64,000 bases of DNA. It comes from Phytopythium helicoides (taxonomy: Eukaryota > Oomycota > Peronosporomycetes > Pythiales > Pythiaceae). A program made the position numbers and the translations under genes. How positions within the stretch are numbered: position 1 is the first letter of the stretch; every line of letters starts with the position of its first letter. The DNA is taken from positions 434,001 through 498,000 of the forward strand of contig JANFNE010000052.1 in assembly GCA_024867545.1 (NCBI GenBank). The letters run 5' to 3'. Positions 9,388-19,179 of this stretch are shown here, piece by piece. The notes beneath the pieces were generated by a model. It was not told the DNA's origin and did no database searches. It saw only the letters and a list, made by a program, of their open reading frames with translations.

Positions 9388-11007
9388 ATGATGCGCGCCG
9401 AGCCCGCCGCGACGCTCCGCTCGACGTTCGTGGAGGTCCAAGTCCCCCCAGGGCCGCTCGGCATCTTATTGGACGACGCAGGGCCCGGCGGTGGTGCGTT
9501 CCTGGACGGCTTTGCGCCTGTGGGGACGAACGAGGACGAGGTCGGCGCTGTGCAGGCGAGCGGCCGCGTGCCCAAGGGCAGCACGCTGGTAGCCGTGAAC
9601 GAGTACGAGCTGGAGGCGGAAGGCATGACGTTCGCCGAGATTGGGCAGGTGCTGCGTGACACGAGCCACCTGGCGCGCGTGCTGCGGTTCCGCGTCGAGG
9701 TGCCCGCGGGTCTGGACGTGGACGACGAGGACGAGGACGACAGTGACGAGGAGGAGCTCGACAGTGACGAGGTCGAGGAGGTGACGGACGATGACGAGGA
9801 GCAGGAGGAAGAAGAAGAAGCAGAGGACGAGGAGCTGCACAAGGTGGACGCGGCGATGGGCGTCACGGCCATCGACTCGGCCAGCTCGAGCGCGCCGAAC
9901 GGCAGCACGCGCCAGAACAGCCCCTCGGCCGTCAGCAACAGTAGCCACGGCAGCTGGACGCCTGTGAGGGCGTCGACAGCCTCTAGTGCTAGCCAGAAGC
10001 CCGTCAAGGGTGGTGGGGGATCGCCCGCACTCGTGCCGACCACTGCCATCGACAGTGCTGCCGGCCGCCTTGCAGCCGAGACATCCTTGTCGCTATCCCC
10101 ACCCTCGCTTGGAACTATCAGACCAGAAGACTCGTTTGCAACGTCCTCGTCGCCAACCAACGACCAGGACGAACCTACGAACGAGAAGGCGAGTGAAGGG
10201 GAGCTCGTTCGAGTGGAGGTGCCAGCAGGGCCACTGGGGCTCAACTTGGACGGCGGGTTGCTCGACCGCGCTGTAGTACTCGGCTTTGTCCCGATTCGCG
10301 ACGGTGATAAGGGACCAGTCGAGCTTCACGGAGGCGTCATGCCAGGCTCCAGACTCGTGCATGTGGATGAGCGTGACGTGACGGGGCTGACGCTCGACGA
10401 AATCCGGGTGCTGCTTGGAGAGAGGAGTTCGCAGCCGCGGACGCTCGAGTTCCGCCTGCCAAGTATTTCCAGCCAGCAGGTGGTGAGACCCTCGGTGTCT
10501 GCTTCAGCAAGACTGCCTTCGTTCACGTCGTTGGTGGAAGATTTGTCCCGGCGACGCAAGCTCGAGGTCGCGCTCATCATGAAGTACGACACGGCGACCA
10601 TCAAGCGTGGGCAGTGCTGGTTCATGATTTCGACTGCGTGGCTAGCTCGTTGGATCGAGTTTGCTGCCAAGGACGGGGAGCTGCCAGGTCCAATAACAAA
10701 CGAAGTGCTGCTAGAGGACGAGTGGCATTCACGGCGACACAGCGACGAAGCCGGCCGTCCCGATGTGCCTCGAGAGGGTCTCGTGCTGTCCAAGGACTAT
10801 CGTGGCGTATCACCAATGGTCTGGTGTTTGTTCGCCGAGCTTCATGGTCTCGGCGAAGCACCTCTGCTTCCACGATACCTTTTGGATATCTATGCAGCAG
10901 GTCTTAGTGAGAAGGAGCTGAGTTCCATTCTTCAAGAACCGAGGTTGAAGGCGGTTGTGCTCGCAAACGAATTGCGCGACACGTGCCTTGTACGCCAGTC
11001 CAAATGA
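9388..11007 (+). CDS. PDZ-PDZ-DUSP protein (copy 1)
   Basis: 539 aa from the double ATG at 9388 in a good context (gccgccATGATG). PDZ-like domain 1 spans about residues 13-108 (VEVQVPPGPLGILLD then GRVPKGSTLVAVNE). A very acidic Asp/Glu block (about 111-155) and a Ser-rich linker follow. PDZ-like domain 2 spans about 271-358 (VEVPAGPLGLNLDGG, GVMPGSRLVHVDE). The C-terminal part (about 385-510) has the features of a DUSP domain as found in ubiquitin-specific proteases: CWFMISTAWLARWIEF, GPITNEVLL, and LSKDYRGVSPMVWCLFAELHG. No protease catalytic domain is present. It probably acts as an adaptor. It is the convergent paralogue of 11433-13101 and shares its PDZ type with the kinase at 13561. Confidence 0.75.
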   Translation: MMRAEPAATLRSTFVEVQVPPGPLGILLDDAGPGGGAFLDGFAPVGTNEDEVGAVQASGRVPKGSTLVAVNEYELEAEGMTFAEIGQVLRDTSHLARVLRFRVEVPAGLDVDDEDEDDSDEEELDSDEVEEVTDDDEEQEEEEEAEDEELHKVDAAMGVTAIDSASSSAPNGSTRQNSPSAVSNSSHGSWTPVRASTASSASQKPVKGGGGSPALVPTTAIDSAAGRLAAETSLSLSPPSLGTIRPEDSFATSSSPTNDQDEPTNEKASEGELVRVEVPAGPLGLNLDGGLLDRAVVLGFVPIRDGDKGPVELHGGVMPGSRLVHVDERDVTGLTLDEIRVLLGERSSQPRTLEFRLPSISSQQVVRPSVSASARLPSFTSLVEDLSRRRKLEVALIMKYDTATIKRGQCWFMISTAWLARWIEFAAKDGELPGPITNEVLLEDEWHSRRHSDEAGRPDVPREGLVLSKDYRGVSPMVWCLFAELHGLGEAPLLPRYLLDIYAAGLSEKELSSILQEPRLKAVVLANELRDTCLVRQSK

Positions 11008-11432
11008 TGTCTTTCCTCTCATGCTGTACCTTTCAAGCTGTTGCTAGTTCGATGCATAGTGATGGATAACTGAGTCAATGCACAATGCTCGCTTCATGAT
11101 CTAGAAAACTACATAGCATACAACCAGTGTTTAGTCGCGGAACTGGAGTATTTTGTGTGTTTCTCCATGCATCAACGCTATCTGGCAACCATTTGGGGCT
11201 AGAAACTTAGCCAAGAAATTACATGTAGTATCAACGGGATTGTCCCGGTTAAGCTCCACCGTAGCCTGCTGGATTTCGGAACTTGATCATGGTGATCTCA
11301 ATGCAGAAAGATACAGCTTCAAACAGCGTTTTCACCGGTGTTACGAGCTCAACCTAGACACCGCCGAATCTAATGCTGGACCCTCAGCGGTTTGCAATGA
11401 TAAATACAATCTGGATTGAAAACCTATCAGAC
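11008..11432. other. Spacer between convergent PDZ-DUSP genes
   Basis: 425 bp of 3' flanks of two tail-to-tail genes. An 88-codon frame without ATG is present (11153-11419) but has no recognisable character. Nothing else seen. Confidence 0.4.
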
Positions 11433-13101
11433 CTAGCTCTCCTGCACTGCAAGCAACTCGACATCACACTTCTCGCGAAGCGCCGCAGCGAAAGCAAGTG
11501 CCTGTGGCCTTGCATCATGCAATGCACGATCCACATCGCTCTGGCTTAGTGGCTCCGAGTTGATATCGAGCGTGAACCTGTTGGCCACAGTGTTAGAAGT
11601 GGTATTCGAGTGCATCGCAAAAGATGAAGTGGACTAACCTGGCAATGGGTGGAGCTTCACCTTCGCCATGAAGTGCCGCCAGGATCGCCCAGACCATGGG
11701 TACGACGCAGCGATAATCCTTGGTGAGCTGAAGACCAGGGCGAACATCGTCGGGGCGTCCCATTGAAGCCCCAGCCTTGCGTGAGCGCCATCCTTCTGCG
11801 AGTAGCGTGTGGTTTGAGATTGGTCCTGGAGGAGCACCACCACGAGCGACAAACTCGATCCAGCGATTCATCCACGCCGCATCAACAACAAACCAGAATT
11901 CCTTGAACTTGAGCTGGTTTCGGTCGTGCTTCATGACAAGGGCAAGCTCCAACCGTCTGCGTTGAAGGAGATCTTCGACGGAATCCGGGGGAGTTGAGTA
12001 ACTCAGCCGACGTCTCTTTTCGTTGGGGTCGTCCTCGGTAGGGCTTTCTTCATCGTTGATCGGAACTGCTGGAACGTGGAAGATGAGACGACGAGAAGAT
12101 CGACTAGACGCTCCCAGCTTTTCACGGATGGCTGCGAGCGACAGTGTCGATACATCTTCACCATTGATACCAATCAGAACGGACCCTTGTGTGATTCCGC
12201 CATGCTGCTCGAGCTTTCCACGCGATCCATCGGGAAGTGGAGCAAACCCGAGCACAACTGCGTGATCCTCGATTCCTCCGTCCAGTGTCATTCCTATCGG
12301 CCCTGCAGGCACTAGCACACTGACACGGTGACCTGGTAGCCCCTGACCTGTCATCGATGACGCTGTGGGAGCAACTTCCATTCCCGTAACATTCACAAAC
12401 GAGGTCTGAGAAGGAGATGACGGTGGTAACTGCACTGCATCTGCTGTAGTGAAAGTGGTCTGCGGCAATGAACTGGTCGGGGACAGCATCGACAGAGTTG
12501 AGACGATGCCACCCCATAACCACCCCTTACCATTTTCAGCGCTCGGACTCGAAACGCTCTCTGGGGTATCTGAACTTCCTTGTGACCCATTAAGCAGCAC
12601 GCGTGTGTCGTGTTTGTAGGAGAACTCGCTCGACTTGTGCCCGTCATTTGATAGAGTCGGCACACGAAATCGCAGGCGGCGTGTGAGATGGCTTGTGTCT
12701 CGCAGCATTCGCCCAATGTCGTCAAGACTCATCCTCTTCTCAATGAAGTTTTGCAAATTGAGCCCAACCATCACTGAGCCGACTGGCACCACACCGCTAG
12801 CTTCGATAGCTCCTCGAGAGCCGGACGGCTCAATCCCAGCGAACTGTTCGATCACGGCTGCGTTGGCGCATGTGCCATCGAGAAGGATGCCAAGTGGGCC
12901 AGGAGGGACTTCCACTTCGACCTCTTTCCACTCCAGAATATTCAACCCATCAACGATGAAGAAACCTGGGCTCGTTGATGGCGATACCAGCGAGTTGCTG
13001 TCCGTCTTGGAAAACACTGTCGCATCCCCAACACTTGTGGGCGAATCCGGTGGTGTGTGGGTTGGGGCCGACGCCTTCCTCGGCGAGAACATCTTTAGCA
13101 T
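11433..13101 (-). CDS. PDZ-PDZ-DUSP protein (copy 2), two exons
   Basis: Exon 1 runs 13101-11639 from ATG (MLKMFSPRKAS). A 61-nt intron (GTTAGT...CAACAG, 11638-11578) is followed by exon 2, 11577-11433, giving 535 aa. The splice is confirmed by the paralogue: the join PPIAR-FTLDINSEPLS aligns with LLPRYLLDIYAAGLS of copy 1. Domain order is the same: PDZ-like 1 (VEVEVPPGPLGILLDG), Ser/Thr-rich linker, PDZ-like 2 (VLVPAGPIGMTLDGG), DUSP (FWFVVDAAWMNRWIEF, GPISNHTLL, LTKDYRCVVPMVWAILAALHG). The acidic block of copy 1 is absent. The intron position falls just after the DUSP core; copy 1 has lost it or never had it. Function is inferred as scaffold or adaptor. Confidence 0.75.
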
Positions 13102-13560
13102 GGTTGCTCGTTTCGACAATGCGTCGAGTTCGAACCAAACTGCCTTCTACCCGGTGATTTGCGTTGTGGCCTCACTCGGCAGAGCAATGGGAACGCACAC
13201 ATGGGTGGATCTCACTTCGAAGGATACTTTCTGATCGGCGAATCTGTCGTCCTCGACATCTGTTGCCCTTCATTCACAGAAGTAGAGTGCACAAATAGCT
13301 CTGCAGCAGGTTCATCATGTTCTGAGTTGGGTGCATGTGTTCACATAGATCAACAGCAACAAGCTCCATGGAAGTCGGGACATGGAAGGGATCTATCACT
13401 GGTTACTTGGAGCAGTCCGAAGCTAACACGATTGTTCTACAGGAGTAGGTGGAAGTCGAAAATGAAAGCGCGCGTAGAAGTAGATAATTCACTGGTTGCA
13501 CCTTGGAGACTTGGTATCTTCTGGACACTCATTGGACGCCCATCGCAGAAGCTCATGTGC
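13102..13560. other. Spacer between PDZ-DUSP copy 2 and the PDZ-kinase gene
   Basis: About 460 bp holding the 5' flank of copy 2 and the 3' flank of the kinase gene, both on the reverse strand. A long forward open frame crosses here, but it is the antisense shadow of the kinase. No independent feature seen. Confidence 0.4.
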
Positions 13561-14970
13561 TCATTCCGAGACGGCACTGGGGGCCGGTGGCGCAGCCGTT
13601 GCGTGCGCCGACGACTCGGATGCTCCATCACTCTGCGACTCATCGTCGTCGTTGTCGCTTCCGTGCTTGCTGCCCAGCGTGAGCGACTTGGTGAGCGAGA
13701 TCGTGGCCTTGACAGTGCTGACGGCCGCCTTGAACTTGCGGCGGGCGTTGAACTTGCGCAGCTCCTCGAGCGCCGTCGTGAGCTGCACGTTCGCGACGTC
13801 CTCGCCCGTGATCCACTTGTGCTGCAGAAGCTGCTCAGCGGTCCAACGCTCGGCAGGGTTCAGCACGAGCATCTTGGAGATCAGGTCCTTGGCCTCGGCG
13901 GACACGTCATCCCAGTACGGCGAGTCGAACTCGTACCGGCCAGCCTTGATGATCCGGAAGAGCATGCCCTGGTTGTCATGATGGAACGGAGGGTATCCGC
14001 AGAGCAGTATGTATGTGATGACACCGATGCTCCAGATGTCCACCTCCTTGCCGTACGGCCGCGCCTGCAGAATCTCGGGCGCGACGTATCCAGGCGTGCC
14101 GCAGGCCGTGACGAGTCCCTCGCTGACCGCGACCTTCTTGGCGAAGCCAAAGTCAGCGAGCTTGATGTCGGCGTCGTCCTCAAGGCTCGAGAGCAGCAGG
14201 TTCTCGGGCTTGAGGTCGCGGTGCACGACGTTGGCGTCGTGGATGAACTTGATGGACTCCAGCAGGACCTTGACGAGGTCGCGCGCCTCTCGCTCCGAGT
14301 AAAAGTTCTTCTTGACGATGCGCTCGAAGAGCTCCCCTCCGCGCATGAACTCGGTGACGAGGAAGTAGTACCTGTCCTCCTGGAACACATCGTACAGTTT
14401 GACGATGTGCGGGTGCTGCATCTCCTTGAGGATGGCGACCTCTGCCATGAGCGCCTCGAGGTCGTCCTTGCTGAGCTCGGCGCGCTTGATGCACTTGATG
14501 GCGAACTTCTCGCCCGTGGTGCGGTGCGTGGCCTCTCGGACGACCGAGAAGGTGCCCGATCCGAGCTCCTTGCCGAGCGTGTACTCGTCCGTAAAGCGGC
14601 GCGCGTGGGCCGGCGCGATGGGCAGGTCGGCCCCCTGCTGCTGCTCTCCCCTGGCCGCGGGCGGCACGAGGAAGCGCACGACGCGCTCCACGCCGCTCGT
14701 GTTGATGAGGATGTCGCGGATCTTGTCGAAGCTCAGCGGGTGCTGCGCGTCCGTGAAGTCGTGCTCGTTGACGCCGAGCAGCCGGCTGCCCGGCACGACC
14801 TTGCCGCTCTGCTGCAGCACGCCCTGCTCGCCCGTGGCCGCGATGGGCCGGAAGCCGTCGACCACCACGTGCGAGCGCTCGCCCCGGCGGTCCATCGTCT
14901 TGCTCACGACCAGGCCGAGCGCGCCGGGCGGCACGGTGATGTCCACGCGCGTCCACTGCGCGGCGCTCAT
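13561..14970 (-). CDS. PDZ-domain calcium/calmodulin-dependent-type protein kinase
   Basis: 469 aa, intronless, ATG at 14970. The N-terminal about 110 residues form the same PDZ-like domain as the two neighbours (DITVPPGALGLVVSK, GKVVPGSRLLGVNEHD). The kinase domain (about 125-390) is complete: GSGTFSVV glycine loop, AIKCIK lysine, HRDLKPENLL catalytic loop, DFGFAKK, GTPGYVAPE activation segment end, DIWSIGVITYILLCGYPPF. After it, LRKFNARRKFKAAVSTVKA closely matches the autoinhibitory/calmodulin-binding helix of CaM kinases, so Ca2+/calmodulin control is likely. An acidic Ser-rich tail ends the protein. PDZ fused N-terminal to a CaMK is not a usual animal architecture. It shares a bidirectional promoter region with the coiled-coil gene at 15237. 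Confidence 0.85.
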   Translation of the reverse strand: MSAAQWTRVDITVPPGALGLVVSKTMDRRGERSHVVVDGFRPIAATGEQGVLQQSGKVVPGSRLLGVNEHDFTDAQHPLSFDKIRDILINTSGVERVVRFLVPPAARGEQQQGADLPIAPAHARRFTDEYTLGKELGSGTFSVVREATHRTTGEKFAIKCIKRAELSKDDLEALMAEVAILKEMQHPHIVKLYDVFQEDRYYFLVTEFMRGGELFERIVKKNFYSEREARDLVKVLLESIKFIHDANVVHRDLKPENLLLSSLEDDADIKLADFGFAKKVAVSEGLVTACGTPGYVAPEILQARPYGKEVDIWSIGVITYILLCGYPPFHHDNQGMLFRIIKAGRYEFDSPYWDDVSAEAKDLISKMLVLNPAERWTAEQLLQHKWITGEDVANVQLTTALEELRKFNARRKFKAAVSTVKATISLTKSLTLGSKHGSDNDDDESQSDGASESSAHATAAPPAPSAVSE

Positions 14971-15236
14971 GGCGGGCTGGTTGACTTGCTTTCGCTATAC
15001 GGCGCCGCCCTTCAACCGGAAAGGACGGAAAATGCGGAATGGGGGGGAAAAGGGGGAAAATATCCGCCACTGGTACCTAGTCGAGCGGACGCGGCACTTT
15101 GGTGAGGGCGTGAGACAGCCCGGGAGTGGTAGCGAGGCGCCTTCCTGTGGATACTTTGCAGAGGCGCCAGCAACATTGTTTACAGGCAGCCGCGGAGCCG
15201 AAGAATCCCGACGGTCAACGTGTCGCGCTCGCCCAG

Positions 15237-15752
15237 ATGCCCGAGCCGCGCGCGGCGGCGCTGGATTCTGGCGCCCGCAAGCAGCAGAAGCCCGCGCGAG
15301 CTGTGGCGGCGAGCGCGCCCGCTCTCGCTGCATCGTTGGAGCGCGGCGCGGCTTCCGGCAAGCGCGTGCGGGCCGAGATCGAGCGCGGCGAAGTTCGCGG
15401 CCAGGAAGCGGCCGACTGCGGCGGTAACGCGCCTTTGGCTGCTCGCTGTCGAGCGCAGGAGCTGATGCGGTTGATACAAACTGCAGCGGAGCCGCAGGCG
15501 CGGCGCGTCAAGCGCCTGCAGAGCGAGACGGCCGCGCTGGCCAGCGAGGTGACGCGCAGCGGGATGCCGCGCGGAGATGAGATCCTGCGGGCGCTGGGCC
15601 GTCGGGCCGCGCTGCTGGAGCGCCAGGCCGCTGCGCAGGAGCTGCAGGGCCGCGTGCTGCAGCAGCTGCTGGCGGTGCTGGCTCGGCAGGACGCCGCGGC
15701 GCCGCCGACACCTCAGCCCTCGCCTCCATCTTCGTCAGGTGGGAATGCGTGA
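15237..15752 (+). CDS. Small Ala/Arg-rich coiled-coil protein
   Basis: 171 aa from ATG 15237 (MPEPRAAALDSG). The frame is open upstream without an ATG. The body is a predicted long helix rich in Ala, Arg, Leu and Gln with heptad spacing (for example RRVKRLQSETAALASEV and RQAAAQELQGRVLQQLLAVL), ending in a Pro/Ser tail. No domain recognised; a structural or complex-assembly role is possible. It lies head-to-head with the PDZ-kinase gene and 183 bp before MCTS1. High GC content makes chance open frames more likely, which lowers confidence. Confidence 0.5.
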   Translation: MPEPRAAALDSGARKQQKPARAVAASAPALAASLERGAASGKRVRAEIERGEVRGQEAADCGGNAPLAARCRAQELMRLIQTAAEPQARRVKRLQSETAALASEVTRSGMPRGDEILRALGRRAALLERQAAAQELQGRVLQQLLAVLARQDAAAPPTPQPSPPSSSGGNA

Positions 15753-15934
15753 TTCTGTCGAAAAGCTGCGTCTAGAAGTGTGAAAACGTGTAAAATAGTG
15801 TGGGTATATGTGTAATGAAGTTGAACTGGATGGATAGATGTGCAAGTTGGAGGCCCGAGCGCGCTGGCTGGCCTCCACACTTTGGCGAGGAAGCCAAAGC
15901 TCGCCGCCGATCCCCACCGCCGCCGACCGCCGCC

Positions 15935-16781
15935 ATGTTCAAGCGCTTCAGCGTCGAGGAGCACGTGAGCAGCAACAGCAAGGTCAAGTCCTCGCAGCAG
16001 CGCTCCATCCGCTCCAAGATCCTGGACGAGTACCCGCTGCTCGAGCCCTACATGGAGCTCGTGCTGCCCAAGAAGGCGCCCATGGTCGTCGCCAAGTGGT
16101 GCGTGGTGGTGCTGGCTCGGTGAGCTCATGTGGAGCTGCGGAGCTGACTGCTTGCTGGCTGTGCGATGTTGTCAAGCCACAACCACATCCAGCTGGTGCT
16201 GCACGAGGGCGAGCCGCTCTTCTTCAATCAGCGTGACGGGCCGTTCATGCCCACGCTCAAGCTGCTGCACCGGAGTGCGTCTGGAGTGCTGTGCTGCATG
16301 CGCGACGATGGGGTGGATGGACGCTTACCAGCAGTGATGCGTGACGCAGTCCCGCACATTATGAAGAAGGTGCGCGCGGACAAGGGCGCCATCCCGTTCG
16401 TGCTCTCGGGCGCCAACGTCATGTGCCCCGGCTTGACGTCGGCTGGAGGAGACATGCCTGAAGAGCTGGAGGCTGGCACGCCGGTGGTACGAGCATCTGT
16501 AGTCCTCTGGTGTTTGAGAAAGGTGGCCGTGGGATTAATGATGTGGTGTTATGATGTACCAGGCGATCATGGCGGAGGGCAAGGAGCTGGCGATGGCAAT
16601 AGGCATCCTGACGCTGTCCACTGACGACATGTAGGTTTCATTGTCACTGATCTACGACTATCACTATCATAGACTCACGACGCATTCTCGCATTTTCAGC
16701 CGCAAGCAGAATAAGGGAGTCGCGATCGAGATGATGCACTTCCTGGGCGACGACCTGTGGATCTGCCCGCGCATCGACTGA
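15935..16781 (+). CDS. MCTS1: MCTS1/MCT-1 translation factor homologue, five exons
   Basis: Exons 15935-16098, 16177-16274, 16350-16486, 16563-16630 and 16700-16781 splice to 182 aa, the usual family length. Donors are GTGCGT, GTGCGT, GTACGA and GTAGGT; all junctions keep frame. The protein starts [13 protein letters not shown] and contains the family landmarks [32 protein letters not shown], and the PUA-domain core [19 protein letters not shown], followed by [14 protein letters not shown] and [19 protein letters not shown]1 pairs with DENR to promote non-canonical initiation, re-initiation and recycling of 40S subunits. A sequence ACTTTGGCGAGG sits about 50 bp before the ATG and recurs at two neighbouring promoters. 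Confidence 0.9.
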
Positions 16782-16938
16782 TTGGAAGATACAAGTGGGA
16801 TCTGCAATCGTTGCTCCACACACCCGTTCCTGAGTCCGTCTCGATTAGGGTCTCCCCCAACCAAATACAGCTTGAACACCTGTGTCCCCCTCCTCGGATT
16901 TCTACAGTAACACTCGGTCTATTTGCTGCCGGTCCAGT

Positions 16939-18546
16939 CTAGAGCTCAGGTTCATCAGTGCCTCGACGAGACTCCTGACTGCTCTCGTTGCTAGTACTAG
17001 AATCCCCACCTTCGTTCAGGACTTTGAGCAGACCCCCTTTGGGGTTGCCCCCGCTCGTATCACGAGGTGGGCTCGGACGCAGCAATCGCCCTGCGGCTTC
17101 TCGAAACTTCCAGTCAAATTTGTGTGTGTTGACATCCGCAATCGTGGGCTGTGTCTCGATGCCGCCGCCAATAAGTGAGTTTTCGATGCGGAACGCAGGA
17201 GGCGCAGACGGGGGTGGGCCAAGATCCGCATCGCCGCCATCAGTTGAGTTCTGCAGCAATAGAGAGAGGTCTCGAGACGGGGGCGGAGGTCCGAGAGGTG
17301 GAGGTTCAACCGCTCCTTGCTCGGGTAGCTTTGGCTTTGCGGACTGGATCAAACTGTCGATTCCCCCACCCATGAGGGAGTTCTGTAGTGTGAATGGAGG
17401 CGGTGCAGAGGGAGGAAGCCCAAGTGCATCTTCGTCGGACCCATCGTCGAGCAATCGTTGGATACCCGAGTCTGAATTTGAAGATGCTGCGGTGAATTGT
17501 GACGAAGAAGCCACTGGCGATGAAGACGACGAGGACGCGGAACGCTGGAGTCTGTTCTTGGTCACGTTCGTGGTTGCGAGTGTCTGGGACAACTGCTGCG
17601 CGTGGTCGATCGCCGATTGCAGCGCGCTAAGCGGATTGAATTTGTAATCTCGGACTCCTTCGCCCGCTGGATTTGTCGTGGACGATGCCGATAAAGCTGG
17701 AACAGTGGTCTGGGAATCGATCGACCCTGACTGGATCGTGGCCGTCGAAAGCGCATCCAATGCTGACTGATACTGCTGTGATGACGACGCCAATTGGTGT
17801 AGCGCAGACGAGGTGGCGGCTAGCGAGGGCTTGGAAGTTCCTAACCCCAGTGAGGTTCCTGAGAGGATCCCGCTTGAGGTCCCTGAAAGCGGGAAGCTCG
17901 GTCCTGTTGCCGACGGGAAGTGCGGACGGAGCAGCTCGCTCAGCGCTCCAAGTCCATCGCTGTCTGTTCGTGAAAACAGCGGGTTGCTCGACGGCGGCGG
18001 CGGCAGCAGGTCAGCCACAGAGGTGCTCGGTGTTCCAGTGGAGCTGTCCAGCTGCAGTCCCGACAGCAGCGATCCGAACGTGCCTGTCGACGAGGACGTG
18101 GACGCCGACACCCCGGAGCCGCTCAGGTCCGTGGACACGCCAGAGACCGACGTCGACGAGGACGACGCCGAGTGGAGCGCGTCGCTGGCGTCCCTCGGCC
18201 GGCGCTTCTGCTGGTAGAAGATGGGGACGTGCTTGCGGTTGGGCCTCGGCTTTGGCGGCGAGTCTGGCGACGCCGGAGCTGGCGCCGCCTTCCTCCTGCT
18301 CGCGGCCTGCGCCGGCTTGAGCTCCGCCGCCGGCAGCGCCAGCCCGAGCGCCTGGCGGCTGGTCCTTTCTCAGGATCTTGACGCGCAGCGTGCCGCTCTC
18401 CGCCTTGGCCGTGAACGCGTTTTCCTTGAACTTGCGCTTGCCGCCGGCGCCCTCGGCGTCTTCAGGCGCGTCCGGAGGTCACAGAGAGCGGTTAGAGCGC
18501 GAGCAGCGGCGCACAGCGGCGGCGGCGGCGCACCTGGGGCGTCCAT
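16939..18546 (-). CDS. Ser/Pro-rich protein with repeated PPSAPP-NSL-GGGI modules; frame break
   Basis: A tiny first exon (18546-18534, MDAP) is followed by a 74-nt intron (18533-18460, GTGCGC...TGAAG) and a long second exon ending at 16939. The start of exon 2 is basic (GKRKFKENAFTAKAESGTL, then RVKILRKDQ). The frame must then shift by one base between about 18250 and 18380 to continue into PNRKHVPIFYQQKRR and the long Ser/Thr/Pro-rich body. The total spliced length is one base over a multiple of three, so one extra base explains it (510 aa after correction). Two modules near the C-terminus repeat: PPSAPPPFTLQNSLMGGGI and PPSAPPAFRIENSLIGGGI, with a third weaker copy. No known domain; a nuclear regulatory role is only a guess. 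Confidence 0.5.
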
Positions 18547-19179
18547 GGCGAGCGGAGCGCCAAGTCACTTGCGGTTTGTATGATTGCACCGGCGGGAACT
18601 TTGGCGAGGGAAGCCGCAGGAATGTTGGTGCAGCCATCTCCAGGGTGGAGCGCGCTACTGGGCGGTCTACATGGCGATGTGGGGACGCCGATCAGTCGCC
18701 ACCGCCGTGTTTATGACGCTGCGCTCGCCACCAATCGTGAGGCGATCTTCATCCATCACGCCGTGAAATCGCGTCGACACGTTCGGATGCAAGTCGCTCG
18801 ATGTGGAAGTCGCGTGGGACTCGTTGGTTGCGGGGACGTGCAGCACTTGGGCCTTTGGAAAACTGTCTCCATGAGACCAAGCAGCATGACGACCGCAAAG
18901 AACTGCTTGCTTTTCATGAACTCGTGTTTCGAGACAAAAGCTGCTGCTCGTGCTGATGAGGGCACCACGTTAGCTGAGATAGATCATGAAAACACCATGT
19001 GAAAAAGCCAGTGAAGACAGATAGGTTTTTGTGTCGGGCACCGCTTCGGGCGGAGCAACAATGGCTCCGCCGGCCTCAAAGTGTTTTGTTCATTAGATGG
19101 TTTTGTGTGTGTTTTTGTCGGTTGGTGTTCTGAGCTCTCCGTCTCCGCCACAGTAGAGGAACTACTGAGAGGGAGCTGC
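18547..19179. other. Region between the Ser/Pro-rich gene and ALAS
   Basis: Apart from the possible effector relic (18667-18917) and the GGCGGGAACTTTGGCGAGGG motif (about 18591-18610), nothing supported is seen. It holds the promoter side of the Ser/Pro-rich gene and the 3' flank of ALAS. Confidence 0.4.
18667..18917 (-). pseudogene. Possible degenerate secreted effector (RxLR-like), frame-broken
   Basis: On the reverse strand, ATG 18917 opens a signal-peptide-like sequence (MKSKQFFAVVMLLGLMETV). One base-level shift near 18865 leads into a frame that reads VLHVPATNESHATST, then VSTRFHGVMDEDRLTIGG, ending with TAG at 18667-18669. Signal peptide, short polar region, an Arg-centred tetrapeptide where RxLR would stand (RFHG) and an acidic DEDR run after it resemble the N-terminal half of oomycete RxLR effectors, but the motif itself is not intact. 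Without the shift the peptide is only 54 aa. It may be a relic or chance. Confidence 0.25.

Noticed and set aside
9321..10244. 307-codon reverse frame rich in Ser
   Set aside because: Antisense of the acidic Asp/Glu block of the PDZ-DUSP gene.
13159..15105. 648-codon forward open frame
   Set aside because: Antisense to the PDZ-kinase gene, whose reverse reading has all kinase motifs; high GC keeps the shadow open.
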